Source of the DNA: Actinomycetota bacterium
GTDB lineage: Bacteria; Actinomycetota; AC-67
Direction of reading: 5' to 3'
Assembly (NCBI GenBank): GCA_041658565.1
Contig: JBAZZY010000012.1
Span: 13,260 to 77,259, forward strand
Length of the DNA: 64,000 nt
In this document: positions 33,592-42,525 of the stretch, piece by piece
Layout: the number at the start of each line of letters is the position of its first letter
Position numbering within the stretch: position 1 is the stretch's first letter
Program-made: the position numbers and the translations under genes
The notes under the pieces: model-generated
Database searches by the model: none
Told to the model about the DNA's origin: nothing
The model's input: only the letters and a program-made list of their open reading frames with translations

Positions 33592-35469
33592 TTCGGTTTC
33601 GAGTTCGGCGATGTGCGCGCGCAGTCGTTCGTATTCGCGCACCAACTCGGCAACGCCTTGGCCTGCGGCGTAGAACTCGGGATCCGCGAGGCGCGCGCCG
33701 GTCGATTCCATTTGTGCGTGCGCAGCTTCCAACTTCGTCTCGACGCTACGGACGGCGGTGCGCGCGCGCGATTGCCGTTGCCGTTCTTCGGCGTCGCTTC
33801 GGCGCTGCTCCTTTGATGTATTTCCCGCGCGCGCCGCTCGCTCGCTGGGCGCCGGCGTTGACTGCTCCGCGGAAACGCGTTCGAGGTAGCGCTCGTAGTC
33901 TCCGGGGAACGAGCGCACTCGTCCGGCCGTGACTTCGATGACGTGATCGGCGACGCTGCGGATCAAGTGGCGGTCGTGAGTGATCAGCACCATCGTGCCG
34001 TCGTACTCCTGTAGCGCGTCCTCCAGCACGTCGCGCGACGCGATGTCGAGGTGGTTTGTCGGCTCGTCCATGCACAGCAAGTTGAACGGAGACGCCAGGA
34101 CTTTCGCTAGCGCGAGCCGCGAACGCTCTCCGCCCGAAAGCACGCCGACGGGCTTGTCCACGTCGTCGCGTGGGAACAAGAAGCGTCCCAGCAAGTCACG
34201 AGGCCGCACCTTGGAGCCGGGCGGCAGCGATCGCTCGAGTTCTTCCAGTACTCGCAGCGACGGGTCGAGCGACTCGACTTGGTGCTGCGCGAAGTAGCCG
34301 ATGGCGACGTTCGCTCCGGGCGCGCACTCTCCGGTCGTCGGCTTCAACGCGCCGGCGATGAGCTTCAAAAGCGTGGTCTTTCCCGCCCCGTTCGGTCCGA
34401 CGAGCGCGACCTTCTGTCCGCGCTCGATCGACACGTTGAGATCCCGGTAGACCTCGTGATCGCCGTAGGAGAACCCCACGCTACGCAGTTCCATCACGAT
34501 GCGTCCCGCGCGCGGCGCCGGAGGGAAACCGATCTTCATGGTGCGACCCGCTGCCGCCACGACCGGTGCGGCATCCATGCGGTCGAGCGCCTTGATGCGG
34601 CTTTGCACCTGTCGCGCCTTCGAGGCTTTGTAACGGAACCGATTGATGAACACTTCGGATTGCGCGCGTTTGCGCGCGATGTTCTTCGCCGCAGCTTCGG
34701 CCTGCAGCGCGCGCATTTCGCGTTGCTCGACGAACGACGCGTAGTCACCGGTGTAGACGACGAGCTTGCTGCTTTCGATTTCGCCCACTCGTGTGACGAT
34801 GCCGTTCATGAAGTCGCGGTCGTGCGAGATGAGCATCAGCGCGCCTTCGTATGTGCGCAGGAATCGCTCAAGCCACACGACGGACTCGAGGTCAAGATGG
34901 TTGGTCGGCTCGTCGAGCAGAAGCACGTCGGGTCCGGCCAGCAGCAGCTTGGCGAGCGCGACCCGCATGAGCCATCCGCCCGACAGCGTCTCGGTCCGGC
35001 GCGAGGTATCCGCATCGGAGAAGCCCAGACCCGCGAGGATCTGCCGCGCTTCGGTCTCCAGCGACCAACCCCCCAGCGCCTCGAAGCGTTCGGTCAGATG
35101 GGCGTACTCCTCCAGCAGCGGCCCGCGTTCTTCTTCGTCGGGCGTCGCCTCCAGTTCGGCCGTGAGGATCTGAAGCCGGTGTCCGGCGTCACGCATGGCG
35201 GTTCCCGCGGACATGACTTCCTCGAGAACGGTCCGACCGCGCAGCGCGTCCGTTTCCTGCGCCAGGTACCCAAGGACGGCGCCGTTGAGCAGGTTGATCG
35301 ATCCACCGTCGGGCTCCTGGTGTCCGGAGATCATCTCGAACAAGGTGGTCTTGCCCGAGCCGTTCGGCCCCACGATCGCGATGCGGTCGCGCGCGCCCAC
35401 CCGCAGGTCGGCGCCGTCGAAGAGAGCGCGCGCGCCGAACGAACGTCGAAGGCCGGAGATGATGATCAC
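33562..35469 (-). CDS. ABC-F family ATPase (translation factor type)
   Basis: A 635-residue soluble protein with two ABC domains: Walker A GPNGSGKTT near residue 36 and GPNGAGKTT in the second half, signatures LSGGWLMRVALAKLLL and LSGGERSRLALAKVL, and LLLDEPTNHLDLES and CMDEPTNHLDIAS for Walker B. The linker (about 240-310) is rich in Arg/Lys/Gln, as in the P-site tRNA-interaction motif. A Glu/Arg coiled-coil tail of about 80 residues ends it, as in Uup-like members. It has no membrane part. ABC-F proteins act on ribosomes. GTG start at 35469; an in-frame extension to 35955 is not supported. Confidence 0.87.
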   Translation of the reverse strand: MIIISGLRRSFGARALFDGADLRVGARDRIAIVGPNGSGKTTLFEMISGHQEPDGGSINLLNGAVLGYLAQETDALRGRTVLEEVMSAGTAMRDAGHRLQILTAELEATPDEEERGPLLEEYAHLTERFEALGGWSLETEARQILAGLGFSDADTSRRTETLSGGWLMRVALAKLLLAGPDVLLLDEPTNHLDLESVVWLERFLRTYEGALMLISHDRDFMNGIVTRVGEIESSKLVVYTGDYASFVEQREMRALQAEAAAKNIARKRAQSEVFINRFRYKASKARQVQSRIKALDRMDAAPVVAAAGRTMKIGFPPAPRAGRIVMELRSVGFSYGDHEVYRDLNVSIERGQKVALVGPNGAGKTTLLKLIAGALKPTTGECAPGANVAIGYFAQHQVESLDPSLRVLEELERSLPPGSKVRPRDLLGRFLFPRDDVDKPVGVLSGGERSRLALAKVLASPFNLLCMDEPTNHLDIASRDVLEDALQEYDGTMVLITHDRHLIRSVADHVIEVTAGRVRSFPGDYERYLERVSAEQSTPAPSERAARAGNTSKEQRRSDAEERQRQSRARTAVRSVETKLEAAHAQMESTGARLADPEFYAAGQGVAELVREYERLRAHIAELETEWDRLTTELG

Positions 35470-35570
35470 GCGTTGAGAGTATCGAGCCTGGACGAGTCCC
35501 GCGCGCGCCGTAGACTCTGAGGTGGGCCGGAGCAGACGTGTCCGGCTGGAATCGAGAGGGATGACAAGCC

Positions 35571-36755
35571 ATGACGAAGTCCGCGGCGCGCGCTGTTCCC
35601 GATCCGATCGACTTCCTTCACATCGACGCGCTTCTGTCCGAGGACGAGCGGGCGATTCGCGATACCGTCCGGCGCTTCGTCCGTGAGCGCGCGCTGCCCG
35701 GGATCGCCGACTGGTTTGAGCGAGGGGTCTTCCCGCGGGAACTGGCGCCGGAACTGGGCCGCCTGGGTCTGCTCGGGATGCACCTTGAGGGATACGGCTG
35801 CGCCGGGACGAGCGCGGTCGCCTACGGTCTGGCGTGTACCGAACTCGAGGCCGGCGACAGCGGCTTTCGAAGTTTCGTCTCGGTCCAAGGCTCGCTTGCG
35901 ATGTTCGCCATCCATCACTGGGGCTCTGAGGAACAGAAGCAGGAGTGGCTCCCACGAATGGCGGCGGGGGATGCGCTCGGGTGTTTCGGCTTGACCGAAG
36001 CCGATGCCGGCAGCGATCCCGGGAGCATGCGCACCACGGCCCGCCGCGACGGAACCGACTGGGTGATCGACGGCTCGAAGATGTGGATCACCAGCGGCAG
36101 CATTGCCGACGTCGCCGTCGTGTGGGCGCGCACTGAGGACGGCGTGCGCGGGTTCCTCGTGCCGGCCGGCACGCCCGGGTTCTCCGCGCGCGACATCCAT
36201 CACAAGCTGTCGTTGCGCGCGTCGGTTACCTCTGAGCTGATCCTGGAGGACTGCCGGGTTTCTGCCGACGCAATGCTGCCCGAGGCGCTTGGGCTGCGCG
36301 GACCGCTGTCGTGTTTGAACGAGGCGCGCTACGGCATCGTGTGGGGCGCGGTCGGCGCGGCGCGCGCGTGTTACGAAGCCGCTTTGTCTTACTCGAAAGA
36401 TCGCGTCCAGTTCGGCAAGCCGATCGCAGCAATGCAGCTGACGCAACGCAAGCTCGTCGAGATGTTGCTCGCCACGCAGCGCGGAATGCTGCTCGCGCTG
36501 CACCTGGGGCGCATGAAGGACCACGGCCGGCTCACGCACGAACAAGTGAGCCTCGGCAAGTATGCGAACGTCGGCGACGCGCTGGAGGTCGCGCGGCTGG
36601 CGCGATCGGTGCTGGGTGCGAACGGGATCACGCTGGAATACCCCGTCATCCGCCATATGAACAATCTGGAGTCGGTCTACACCTACGAGGGCACGCACGA
36701 AATCCACACGCTCGTCGTTGGTCAGGCCGTGACGGGCATGGCCGCGTTCTTCTGA
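35571..36755 (+). CDS. Acyl-CoA dehydrogenase, glutaryl-CoA dehydrogenase type
   Basis: A 394-residue flavoenzyme. CFGLTEADAGSDPGSM and WITSGSIADVAVVWA are the FAD/acyl-CoA motifs. YSKDRVQFGKPIAAMQ and VLGANGITLEYPVIRHMNNL, then YEGTHEIHTLVVGQAVTG, place it with glutaryl-CoA dehydrogenases, in which Glu373 here is the catalytic base. That enzyme oxidises and decarboxylates glutaryl-CoA to crotonyl-CoA in Lys/Trp breakdown. A crotonase lies 4 kb away. Decarboxylation is inferred from family resemblance. Confidence 0.87.
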   Translation: MTKSAARAVPDPIDFLHIDALLSEDERAIRDTVRRFVRERALPGIADWFERGVFPRELAPELGRLGLLGMHLEGYGCAGTSAVAYGLACTELEAGDSGFRSFVSVQGSLAMFAIHHWGSEEQKQEWLPRMAAGDALGCFGLTEADAGSDPGSMRTTARRDGTDWVIDGSKMWITSGSIADVAVVWARTEDGVRGFLVPAGTPGFSARDIHHKLSLRASVTSELILEDCRVSADAMLPEALGLRGPLSCLNEARYGIVWGAVGAARACYEAALSYSKDRVQFGKPIAAMQLTQRKLVEMLLATQRGMLLALHLGRMKDHGRLTHEQVSLGKYANVGDALEVARLARSVLGANGITLEYPVIRHMNNLESVYTYEGTHEIHTLVVGQAVTGMAAFF

Positions 36756-36759
36756 TGGC

Positions 36760-37221
36760 CTATGCGTGCTTGCGGTGTTCCTCGCGCGCGAGCGATGCGA
36801 GGTGCCGCTTGAGTCCTGCGAGCGTGCGCGCGGTGGTGCGCCGGAACACGAGCCCAAGTGCCGGGTCGAGCACTCCCAAGGGGCCCTTGCCCACAAGGAT
36901 CGCGTTGTAGGTGATGCGCGAGCCTTCGCGCGTCTTCTCGATCGTGATCGCGTCTTGCGCGCGCAAGATCGTCGTCTCCGATTGGAACGTGATCTCTGAC
37001 GGAGGCGTCATCGACGTTACGCGGTAGAGCCCTGTGATCTTGCGTCCCAGCAAAGTGGTCGCCAGGCGGAACGTTGAGTTCACTCGCACCGGGCCGTCGG
37101 TCATCTTTTCAGCTTCGGCGATGCCGGGGTCCCACTCCGCTGCGTTCGACATGTCGCTCAAGTACGCGAAGCATGCTGCGGGCGACAGACGGGTTTCGAG
37201 CGAGGCGCTATACCGTGCCAT
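36760..37221 (-). CDS. SRPBCC-family (polyketide cyclase/dehydrase-like) protein
   Basis: A 153-residue START-like helix-grip protein. ARYSASLETRLSPAACFAYLSDMSNAAEWDPGI (quoted in part) is the typical SRPBCC beginning, and the long C-terminal helix has FRRTTARTLAGLKRHLA. Such domains bind hydrophobic ligands. GAGGAGG lies eight bases before the ATG. The gene converges closely on the acyl-CoA dehydrogenase. Ligand unknown. Confidence 0.8.
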   Translation of the reverse strand: MARYSASLETRLSPAACFAYLSDMSNAAEWDPGIAEAEKMTDGPVRVNSTFRLATTLLGRKITGLYRVTSMTPPSEITFQSETTILRAQDAITIEKTREGSRITYNAILVGKGPLGVLDPALGLVFRRTTARTLAGLKRHLASLAREEHRKHA

Positions 37222-37356
37222 CCAAACCCCTCCTCGGGCTTTGCGTGACCGTTTGTCTTCCGATCATGGCACCGCCGGATGCCCGGCGACAGGTACGAAC
37301 GTGGGATCTATTGCCGACAGAAAGCCCTGTTGGCACTCTCTGTCGGGACGCGTCCT

Positions 37357-38163
37357 CTATGCGATAGTTCGGTACCGGCGGATCGCGGTCGGCACGAAGA
37401 CGATCATCATCCCCGCGATCCACGCTACCGCTTGAAGGGTGGGTTTGAGTATCGGCCCGGCGACGAGCAATCCGCGCATCGCATCGACCGTGATGCTGAC
37501 GGGGTTGACCTTCGCCCACGCTTGCAGCCACCCGGGCATCGATGCGACCGGAACGAACGCTGAACTCGCGAAGGTCAGCGGAAAGATCCAGATGAACGAC
37601 GCTGCCTGAGTGGACTCCACGTCGCGGACCACCAATCCGATCAATGCCGAGATCCACGAGAACGCGTGACCGAACATTAACGCAAGAGCGACCCCGCCGA
37701 GCGCGGCGATTGGGTTGGTGTGGATGCGAAATCCCACCGCGAACCCAACCGTCATCATCAGCCCGATGACGAACACGTTGCGGACGGTATCCGACAGCGT
37801 GCGTCCGGCGAGCACCGCCGAGCGCGCCATGGGCAACGACCGGAAGCGGTCGATCATGCCGCCCGAAAGATCCTCCGCAAGTCCGACGCCTGTTTGCGTT
37901 GAGCCGAAGACGACCGTCTGCACGAAGATCCCCGGCATCAGGAAGTCCACGTAGGAAAGCCCGCCGCCGGCGTTGATCGCCCCGCCGAAGACGTAGCGGA
38001 ACAGCAGCACGAACATCACAGGCTGAATCGTGGAAAAGACCAGAAGCGTTGGAATGCGCAGGTAGCGGATCAAGTTCCGCTGCGAGACCAGCAACGCGTC
38101 GCCGATTGCGGCGGCTGCGCGCCCGCGCCGGACCGACGGTGCGGATGTCGTCGTCGTGTTCAC
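37357..38163 (-). CDS. ABC-2 type exporter permease, DrrB-like
   Basis: A 268-residue permease with six hydrophobic segments and the ABC-2 hallmark region (YVDFLMPGIFVQTVVFGS, ...DRFRSLPMARSAVLAGRT, quoted in part). The GTG start at 38163 overlaps the stop of the ATPase gene as GTGA. It forms the channel with the DrrA-like ATPase. Members export daunorubicin-type drugs, lipids or other hydrophobic compounds. Confidence 0.87.
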   Translation of the reverse strand: MNTTTTSAPSVRRGRAAAAIGDALLVSQRNLIRYLRIPTLLVFSTIQPVMFVLLFRYVFGGAINAGGGLSYVDFLMPGIFVQTVVFGSTQTGVGLAEDLSGGMIDRFRSLPMARSAVLAGRTLSDTVRNVFVIGLMMTVGFAVGFRIHTNPIAALGGVALALMFGHAFSWISALIGLVVRDVESTQAASFIWIFPLTFASSAFVPVASMPGWLQAWAKVNPVSITVDAMRGLLVAGPILKPTLQAVAWIAGMMIVFVPTAIRRYRTIA

Positions 38164-39176
38164 TTGTGCCTCCCGCGCGCGCGCCGCCGCCGCCGTCCCG
38201 CCGCCGTCGTGTCACCCGGCAACGGGGCGTCTTCCGCGGTGTGTCCGGTCAGGCGCAAGAACACGTCGTTTAGCGTCGGGCGGCGCAGCGCGAGATCCGA
38301 CAGCGAGATCCCTGCCCCGTCAAGCCGGCGCACGACCTCCGCGATTACCCGCGTTCCACCGATGCCCACAGGGATCGAGACGTGCCCCTGGGGAGCATCG
38401 ACCGTAGGGGCACCCGCGCCGAGTCCCGCCACCGCAACGACGGCTTCGGATGTGCGCGCGCGATCCGCGACGTGGATGTCGACGACGTCCACTCCCAACC
38501 GAGTCTTCAATTCGTCGGAGGTTCCTTCCTCGATGACCAGGCCGTCGTCGATGATCGCGATGCGGTCCGAAAGATGATCCGCCTCGTCGAGGTACTGCGT
38601 CGTCAACAGCAACGTCGTCCCGTCGCGCACGAGTTCTTCGATCAAGCCCCACAACTCGATGCGGCTTCGCGGATCCAGCCCCGTCGTCGGCTCGTCGAGA
38701 AACAACACCTGCGGCCGGCCGACGAGGCTTGCCCCCAGATCCAGTCGCCGGCGCATCCCGCCGGAGAAGCCCTTCACCTGGCGCGCGCCCGCGTGGCTGA
38801 GGTCGAATCGTTCCAGGACCTCGTCGGCGCGCCGCTCCGCCTCGGCGCGCGGCAGGCGGTACAGACGCCCAACCAATACGAGGTTCTCGCGTCCGGTCAG
38901 CGTCTCGTCCACCGCCGCGTATTGCCCGGCGAGCCCGATGGCGCTGCGCAACTTCGCGGCATCGCGCACCACGTCGTACCCGGCGACCGTTGCGCGCCCG
39001 CCGTCGGGATGCAGCAGCGTCGCAAGGATCCGAACCGCCGTCGTCTTGCCGGCCCCGTTGGGCCCGAGCAGCCCAAGAACGGTTCCCGTAGGTACGCGCA
39101 AGTCGATACCGCGAAGCGCTTCGACGTCTCCGAACCGCTTCCGCAGGCCCTCGACAACCACTGCCGGTGTGTCCAT
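38160..39176 (-). CDS. ABC exporter ATPase, DrrA-like
   Basis: A 338-residue ATPase: Walker A GPNGAGKTT, VKGFSGGMRRRLDLGASLVG as the DrrA-typical signature, LFLDEPTTGLDPRSR as Walker B. The DrrA C-terminal domain (about 220-310) contains LRRPTLNDVFLRLTGH, which contacts the permease. An Arg-rich tail ends it. ATG at 39176 with AAGGAT upstream; the longer frame to 39281 is not supported. Co-translated with the permease. Confidence 0.9.
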   Translation of the reverse strand: MDTPAVVVEGLRKRFGDVEALRGIDLRVPTGTVLGLLGPNGAGKTTAVRILATLLHPDGGRATVAGYDVVRDAAKLRSAIGLAGQYAAVDETLTGRENLVLVGRLYRLPRAEAERRADEVLERFDLSHAGARQVKGFSGGMRRRLDLGASLVGRPQVLFLDEPTTGLDPRSRIELWGLIEELVRDGTTLLLTTQYLDEADHLSDRIAIIDDGLVIEEGTSDELKTRLGVDVVDIHVADRARTSEAVVAVAGLGAGAPTVDAPQGHVSIPVGIGGTRVIAEVVRRLDGAGISLSDLALRRPTLNDVFLRLTGHTAEDAPLPGDTTAAGRRRRRARGRHK

Positions 39177-39355
39177 TTCGGATCCTTCGCCGCGTGACGC
39201 TCTCAAACGAGGAAAGCCGCCTGAGCATACCGGCGCAGAAACCCAGGTTCCTGCCTTTGTCGAACGGTGGCGGTGAACCACTAGCCTTCAGGCGCGCGCC
39301 GGTGTAGAGAAGACACAGCAGATTGCGGTCTCCGGCGCGAGGAGAGGAGTTCGAG

Positions 39356-40384
39356 ATGCGAATAGGGGTTCTCACCGGCGGAGGCGACTGTCCGGGGCTC
39401 AACGCGGTTATTCGCGCAGTTGTTCGAAAGGGCGAACGGACGTACGGAGATGAACTCGTCGGGTTTCTCGACGGATGGAAAGGCGTCATCGAGGGTTCGA
39501 CGATGCCGTTGGACGTCGAGCGTTGTCGAGGCATCTTGCCGCGCGGTGGGACGATTCTGGGCACCTCGCGGACGAATCCGTACAAGATCGACGGTGGACC
39601 GGAGAAAGCGAAGGCGACCGTCGAGCGTCTGGGAATCGACGCGTTGATCGCGATCGGCGGCGAGGACACGCTCGGCGTCGCGCTGAAGTTGACCAACGAG
39701 GGCGTGCCGGTCGTGGGTGTCCCCAAGACGATCGACAACGACCTCGGCGGAACCGAGGTGACCTTCGGGTTCGACACGGCGGTCCAGATCGCGGCCGATG
39801 CGATCGACCGGTTGCACACCACCGCGGAGTCGCACAACCGCGTGCTTGTGTGTGAGGTCATGGGCCGTCACGCCGGATGGATCGCAACATGCGCCGGCAT
39901 CGCCGGCGGCGCGGCGCAGATCTTGGTTCCCGAGCAGGAGTTCGACATCGAGAAGGTGTGCCAGGACCTGCTCCAACGTCACAAGAAGGGACGCTTCGCG
40001 TCGATCGTCGTCGTCGCGGAGGGAGCGAAGCCCAAGGAAGCCTCGACCGTGCTGCAGTCGGGCGAGTTGGACGAATTCGGTCACGTTCGCCTGGGCGGAA
40101 TCGGCGAGGTTCTCGCCAAGGAAATCCGCGCGCGCACGGGGTTCGACACCCGGGTAACCGTGCTCGGCCACGTCCAGCGCGGCGGGACTCCGACCGCGTT
40201 CGACCGAATCCTCGCAACACGATTCGGGGTCGCAGCGATCGACGCGGTGCACGACGGCGCGTTCGGCACGATGGTGGCGCTTCGGGCCGGCGCGATCATC
40301 CGGGTTTCGATCGCGGAGGCAGTTGCCGAGTTGAAGACGGTTGATCCCGGTCTCTTGGAGGTCGCCGAGATCTTCTTCAGCTAA
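39356..40384 (+). CDS. 6-phosphofructokinase, pyrophosphate-dependent type
   Basis: A 342-residue PFK. GVLTGGGDCPGLNAVIR is the donor-binding start. Two diagnostic positions are clear: GGEDT has Asp104 where ATP enzymes have Gly, and PKTIDND has Lys124. Both are hallmarks of PPi-using PFK of the Amycolatopsis type. The active site TIDND and MGRHAGWIA are intact. PPi enzymes are reversible, so this can serve glycolysis and gluconeogenesis together with GlpX at 45042. Donor preference is predicted from these residues. Confidence 0.9.
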   Translation: MRIGVLTGGGDCPGLNAVIRAVVRKGERTYGDELVGFLDGWKGVIEGSTMPLDVERCRGILPRGGTILGTSRTNPYKIDGGPEKAKATVERLGIDALIAIGGEDTLGVALKLTNEGVPVVGVPKTIDNDLGGTEVTFGFDTAVQIAADAIDRLHTTAESHNRVLVCEVMGRHAGWIATCAGIAGGAAQILVPEQEFDIEKVCQDLLQRHKKGRFASIVVVAEGAKPKEASTVLQSGELDEFGHVRLGGIGEVLAKEIRARTGFDTRVTVLGHVQRGGTPTAFDRILATRFGVAAIDAVHDGAFGTMVALRAGAIIRVSIAEAVAELKTVDPGLLEVAEIFFS

Positions 40385-40482
40385 CTCGACGGCGCGCGCC
40401 AAGTCGGCGCTTGCTTGGTAGGTCTTCGCGGGAATGCTTCGCCTCGTGTGAGAATGGCCCGGTCGATCACGGGGGAGGACTC

Positions 40483-41250
40483 ATGCTTGACGTCGAACGC
40501 CGCGACAACATTGCCGTGCTGCGGATGGATCACGCGAAGGTAAACGCATTGGACGCGGAGTTCCTGCGCTCGCTCACTGCCAAGCTTGCCGAAATCGAAG
40601 GATCGGATGCCGAGGCGCTCGTTCTAACCGGAAACCACCGCGCTTTTTCGGCCGGCGCCAACTTGCCGCTGATTCTCGAGGGCGGCGCCGAATACGTTCG
40701 GGATAACGTCCCGGTGCTGGGAGAGGCATTCGGCGCGCTGTTCAGCTTTCCGCGTCCGGTCGTGGCCGCGGTGAACGGTCACGCGATCGCCGGCGGGTGC
40801 GTGCTGGTCTGCGCGTGCGACTACAAAGTCATGACCGACGGTGACGCCCTCGTCGGCATCCCCGAGTTGCGGGTCGGTGTGCCGTTCCCAACGTCGGCGC
40901 TGGAGATCATGCGTTTCGCGGTCGGGTCGCAGTTCGTGCAGCAATTGGTGTACCTGGGGGAGGTCTACGGTCCACAGGAGGGAATGCGGCGCGGTCTGGT
41001 CGATGAGGTCGTTGCGGAAGGCGACGTGCTCGCGCGCGCCCTTGAGGTCGCCGCGCACCTCGCGAGCATCCCGGCGGAGACGTTCGCCCTCACCAAGCGC
41101 GCGCTGCGCTACCCGGTACTGTCGCGCATCGAGCGCGACGCGCCGCGCTTCGACCCAGATGTCGTCAGGTTGTGGGCGTCGGACGAAGTACTCGCGTCGA
41201 TGCAGTCCTTCGTGGATGAAGTCATCGGCGCGCGCCGCGCCGCACCCTGA
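40483..41250 (+). CDS. Enoyl-CoA hydratase/isomerase (crotonase) family protein
   Basis: A 255-residue crotonase-fold protein. AVLRMDHAKVNALDAEF, ALVLTGNHRAFSAGANLPLIL and AVNGHAIAGGCVLVCACDYK form the oxyanion hole and CoA site. The usual catalytic glutamates are not clearly conserved (PELRVGVPFPTSALEIM), so the exact reaction is uncertain. GGGGGAGGA lies three bases before the ATG at 40483. Confidence 0.85.
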   Translation: MLDVERRDNIAVLRMDHAKVNALDAEFLRSLTAKLAEIEGSDAEALVLTGNHRAFSAGANLPLILEGGAEYVRDNVPVLGEAFGALFSFPRPVVAAVNGHAIAGGCVLVCACDYKVMTDGDALVGIPELRVGVPFPTSALEIMRFAVGSQFVQQLVYLGEVYGPQEGMRRGLVDEVVAEGDVLARALEVAAHLASIPAETFALTKRALRYPVLSRIERDAPRFDPDVVRLWASDEVLASMQSFVDEVIGARRAAP

Positions 41251-41362
41251 TCGGTTGCGCTCCGGTTGCCGTCCGGCGTCTTTACGATTTCGTGTCCGTC
41301 AATCGTAGAGTGCAGCGGTCGAGTTGGAACCGAATCCCTCCGCGGTGAGTCGAAGTGATCAG

Positions 41363-41404
41363 CCGGGTTGCCGCGACCGCCACTCGGGACTTGCGGCAAC
41401 CCGG
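41363..41404. other. 12-bp inverted repeat upstream of the DUF2157-like gene
   Basis: CCGGGTTGCCGC (41363-41374) and GCGGCAACCCGG (41393-41404) are exact reverse complements with an 18-base loop. It lies in the 215-base gap after the crotonase gene and 62 bases before the next start. It may be the crotonase terminator or a leader element. Confidence 0.5.
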
Positions 41405-41465
41405 TTCGTAGACTTGTTCTTGGGAGTCGGACCGCCGGTCCGGCAGGACTTGTTCAGGAGGATTC

Positions 41466-42422
41466 GTGGGCGATCGCGAGGAGTTGGGGTCCGCGCTTGA
41501 GCGCTGGGTCGATGCGGGGATCATCACGGCGGAGCAACGGTCCGCAATCGATCGGCTTGAGGCGCAAGGCGCCCCCGTGCCCGGATCGCGCGTATCCGCG
41601 GTCGTCGAGGTCTTCGTCTATTTGGGTATCGCAGCGGTGGTCGGGTCGGTCGTTGCGTTGCTCTCGCAGTTCTGGTCCGACCTCGGGATGTCCGGCAGGG
41701 TCGGGTTGCTTGGAGCTCTCGCGGTGGGCTCCGGCGTCGGCGGTAGCGCGCTTCGCGGCCGCGAGGCACCGCCACTCGCGCGCGCCTCCGCGATCTTGTG
41801 GATGCTGTCCTCGGGGTTCGTCGCCTCGATGGGGGCAACGATTGCGACGACGCTGAAGGATCCTAGAGAGGCTGCGACCTTCCTTCTAACCGGTGGACCG
41901 GCATTCATTTTGTCCTTGGTGTACTGGCGCGCGGAGCCGCGCGCTGCGCAGTTATTGGCCGTGATTGCATCCGGCTTGTTCTCCGTCTTCGGGCTGAACG
42001 ATGCAGCGGCCGCGAACCCCGGTGCGTTGCGGGTCGGGCTTGTGCTTGCGGTTGCGGGCGCGGTGCAGGTGGCGTTGGCGCGCGCCGGACTCCTTGCCCC
42101 GACCCATCTAGCCCAGTTGCTCGGGTCCATGCAGGTGCTCATCGGTCTGTGGATCCCGACGTTCGACGACAAGGTCGCGATGGAGGCCGTCGGCATCGTG
42201 GCGTCGCTCGGCTTCCTGTGGCTGTCGGTGCAGTGGCGCGCGGTCGGCCTGCTCGCTGCTGGAGCCGTCGGGCTGTTTACTTTCGTGTCGGGGTTCGTCT
42301 TGCAGCACCTCGCGGATTCCCTCGGCGTCCCACTGGCGTTGCTTCTCGCGGGGGCCGCACTGATCGGGGCGGCGATCCTGGTCGGCCGCCTCCAACCGCT
42401 GGTCCGCAGTCAACAGGACTGA
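41466..42422 (+). CDS. DUF2157-like polytopic membrane protein
   Basis: A 318-residue protein starting at GTG 41466 behind AGGAGG. A short cytoplasmic N-terminus (ALERWVDAGIITAEQRSAIDR) resembles DUF2157/SHOCT-like beginnings. About nine to ten hydrophobic helices follow with few charged loops. No catalytic motif is visible; function unknown. Confidence 0.75.
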   Translation: MGDREELGSALERWVDAGIITAEQRSAIDRLEAQGAPVPGSRVSAVVEVFVYLGIAAVVGSVVALLSQFWSDLGMSGRVGLLGALAVGSGVGGSALRGREAPPLARASAILWMLSSGFVASMGATIATTLKDPREAATFLLTGGPAFILSLVYWRAEPRAAQLLAVIASGLFSVFGLNDAAAANPGALRVGLVLAVAGAVQVALARAGLLAPTHLAQLLGSMQVLIGLWIPTFDDKVAMEAVGIVASLGFLWLSVQWRAVGLLAAGAVGLFTFVSGFVLQHLADSLGVPLALLLAGAALIGAAILVGRLQPLVRSQQD

Positions 42423-42525
42423 TCCCGGCAAAACGAATCACGCTTCCCGGCAGGAAACCACCGCGCGCGCGAGGAACTACTGCCCGAATCACAGGGTGAG
42501 GGATGAATCGGGGAGGAGCTTGCGC

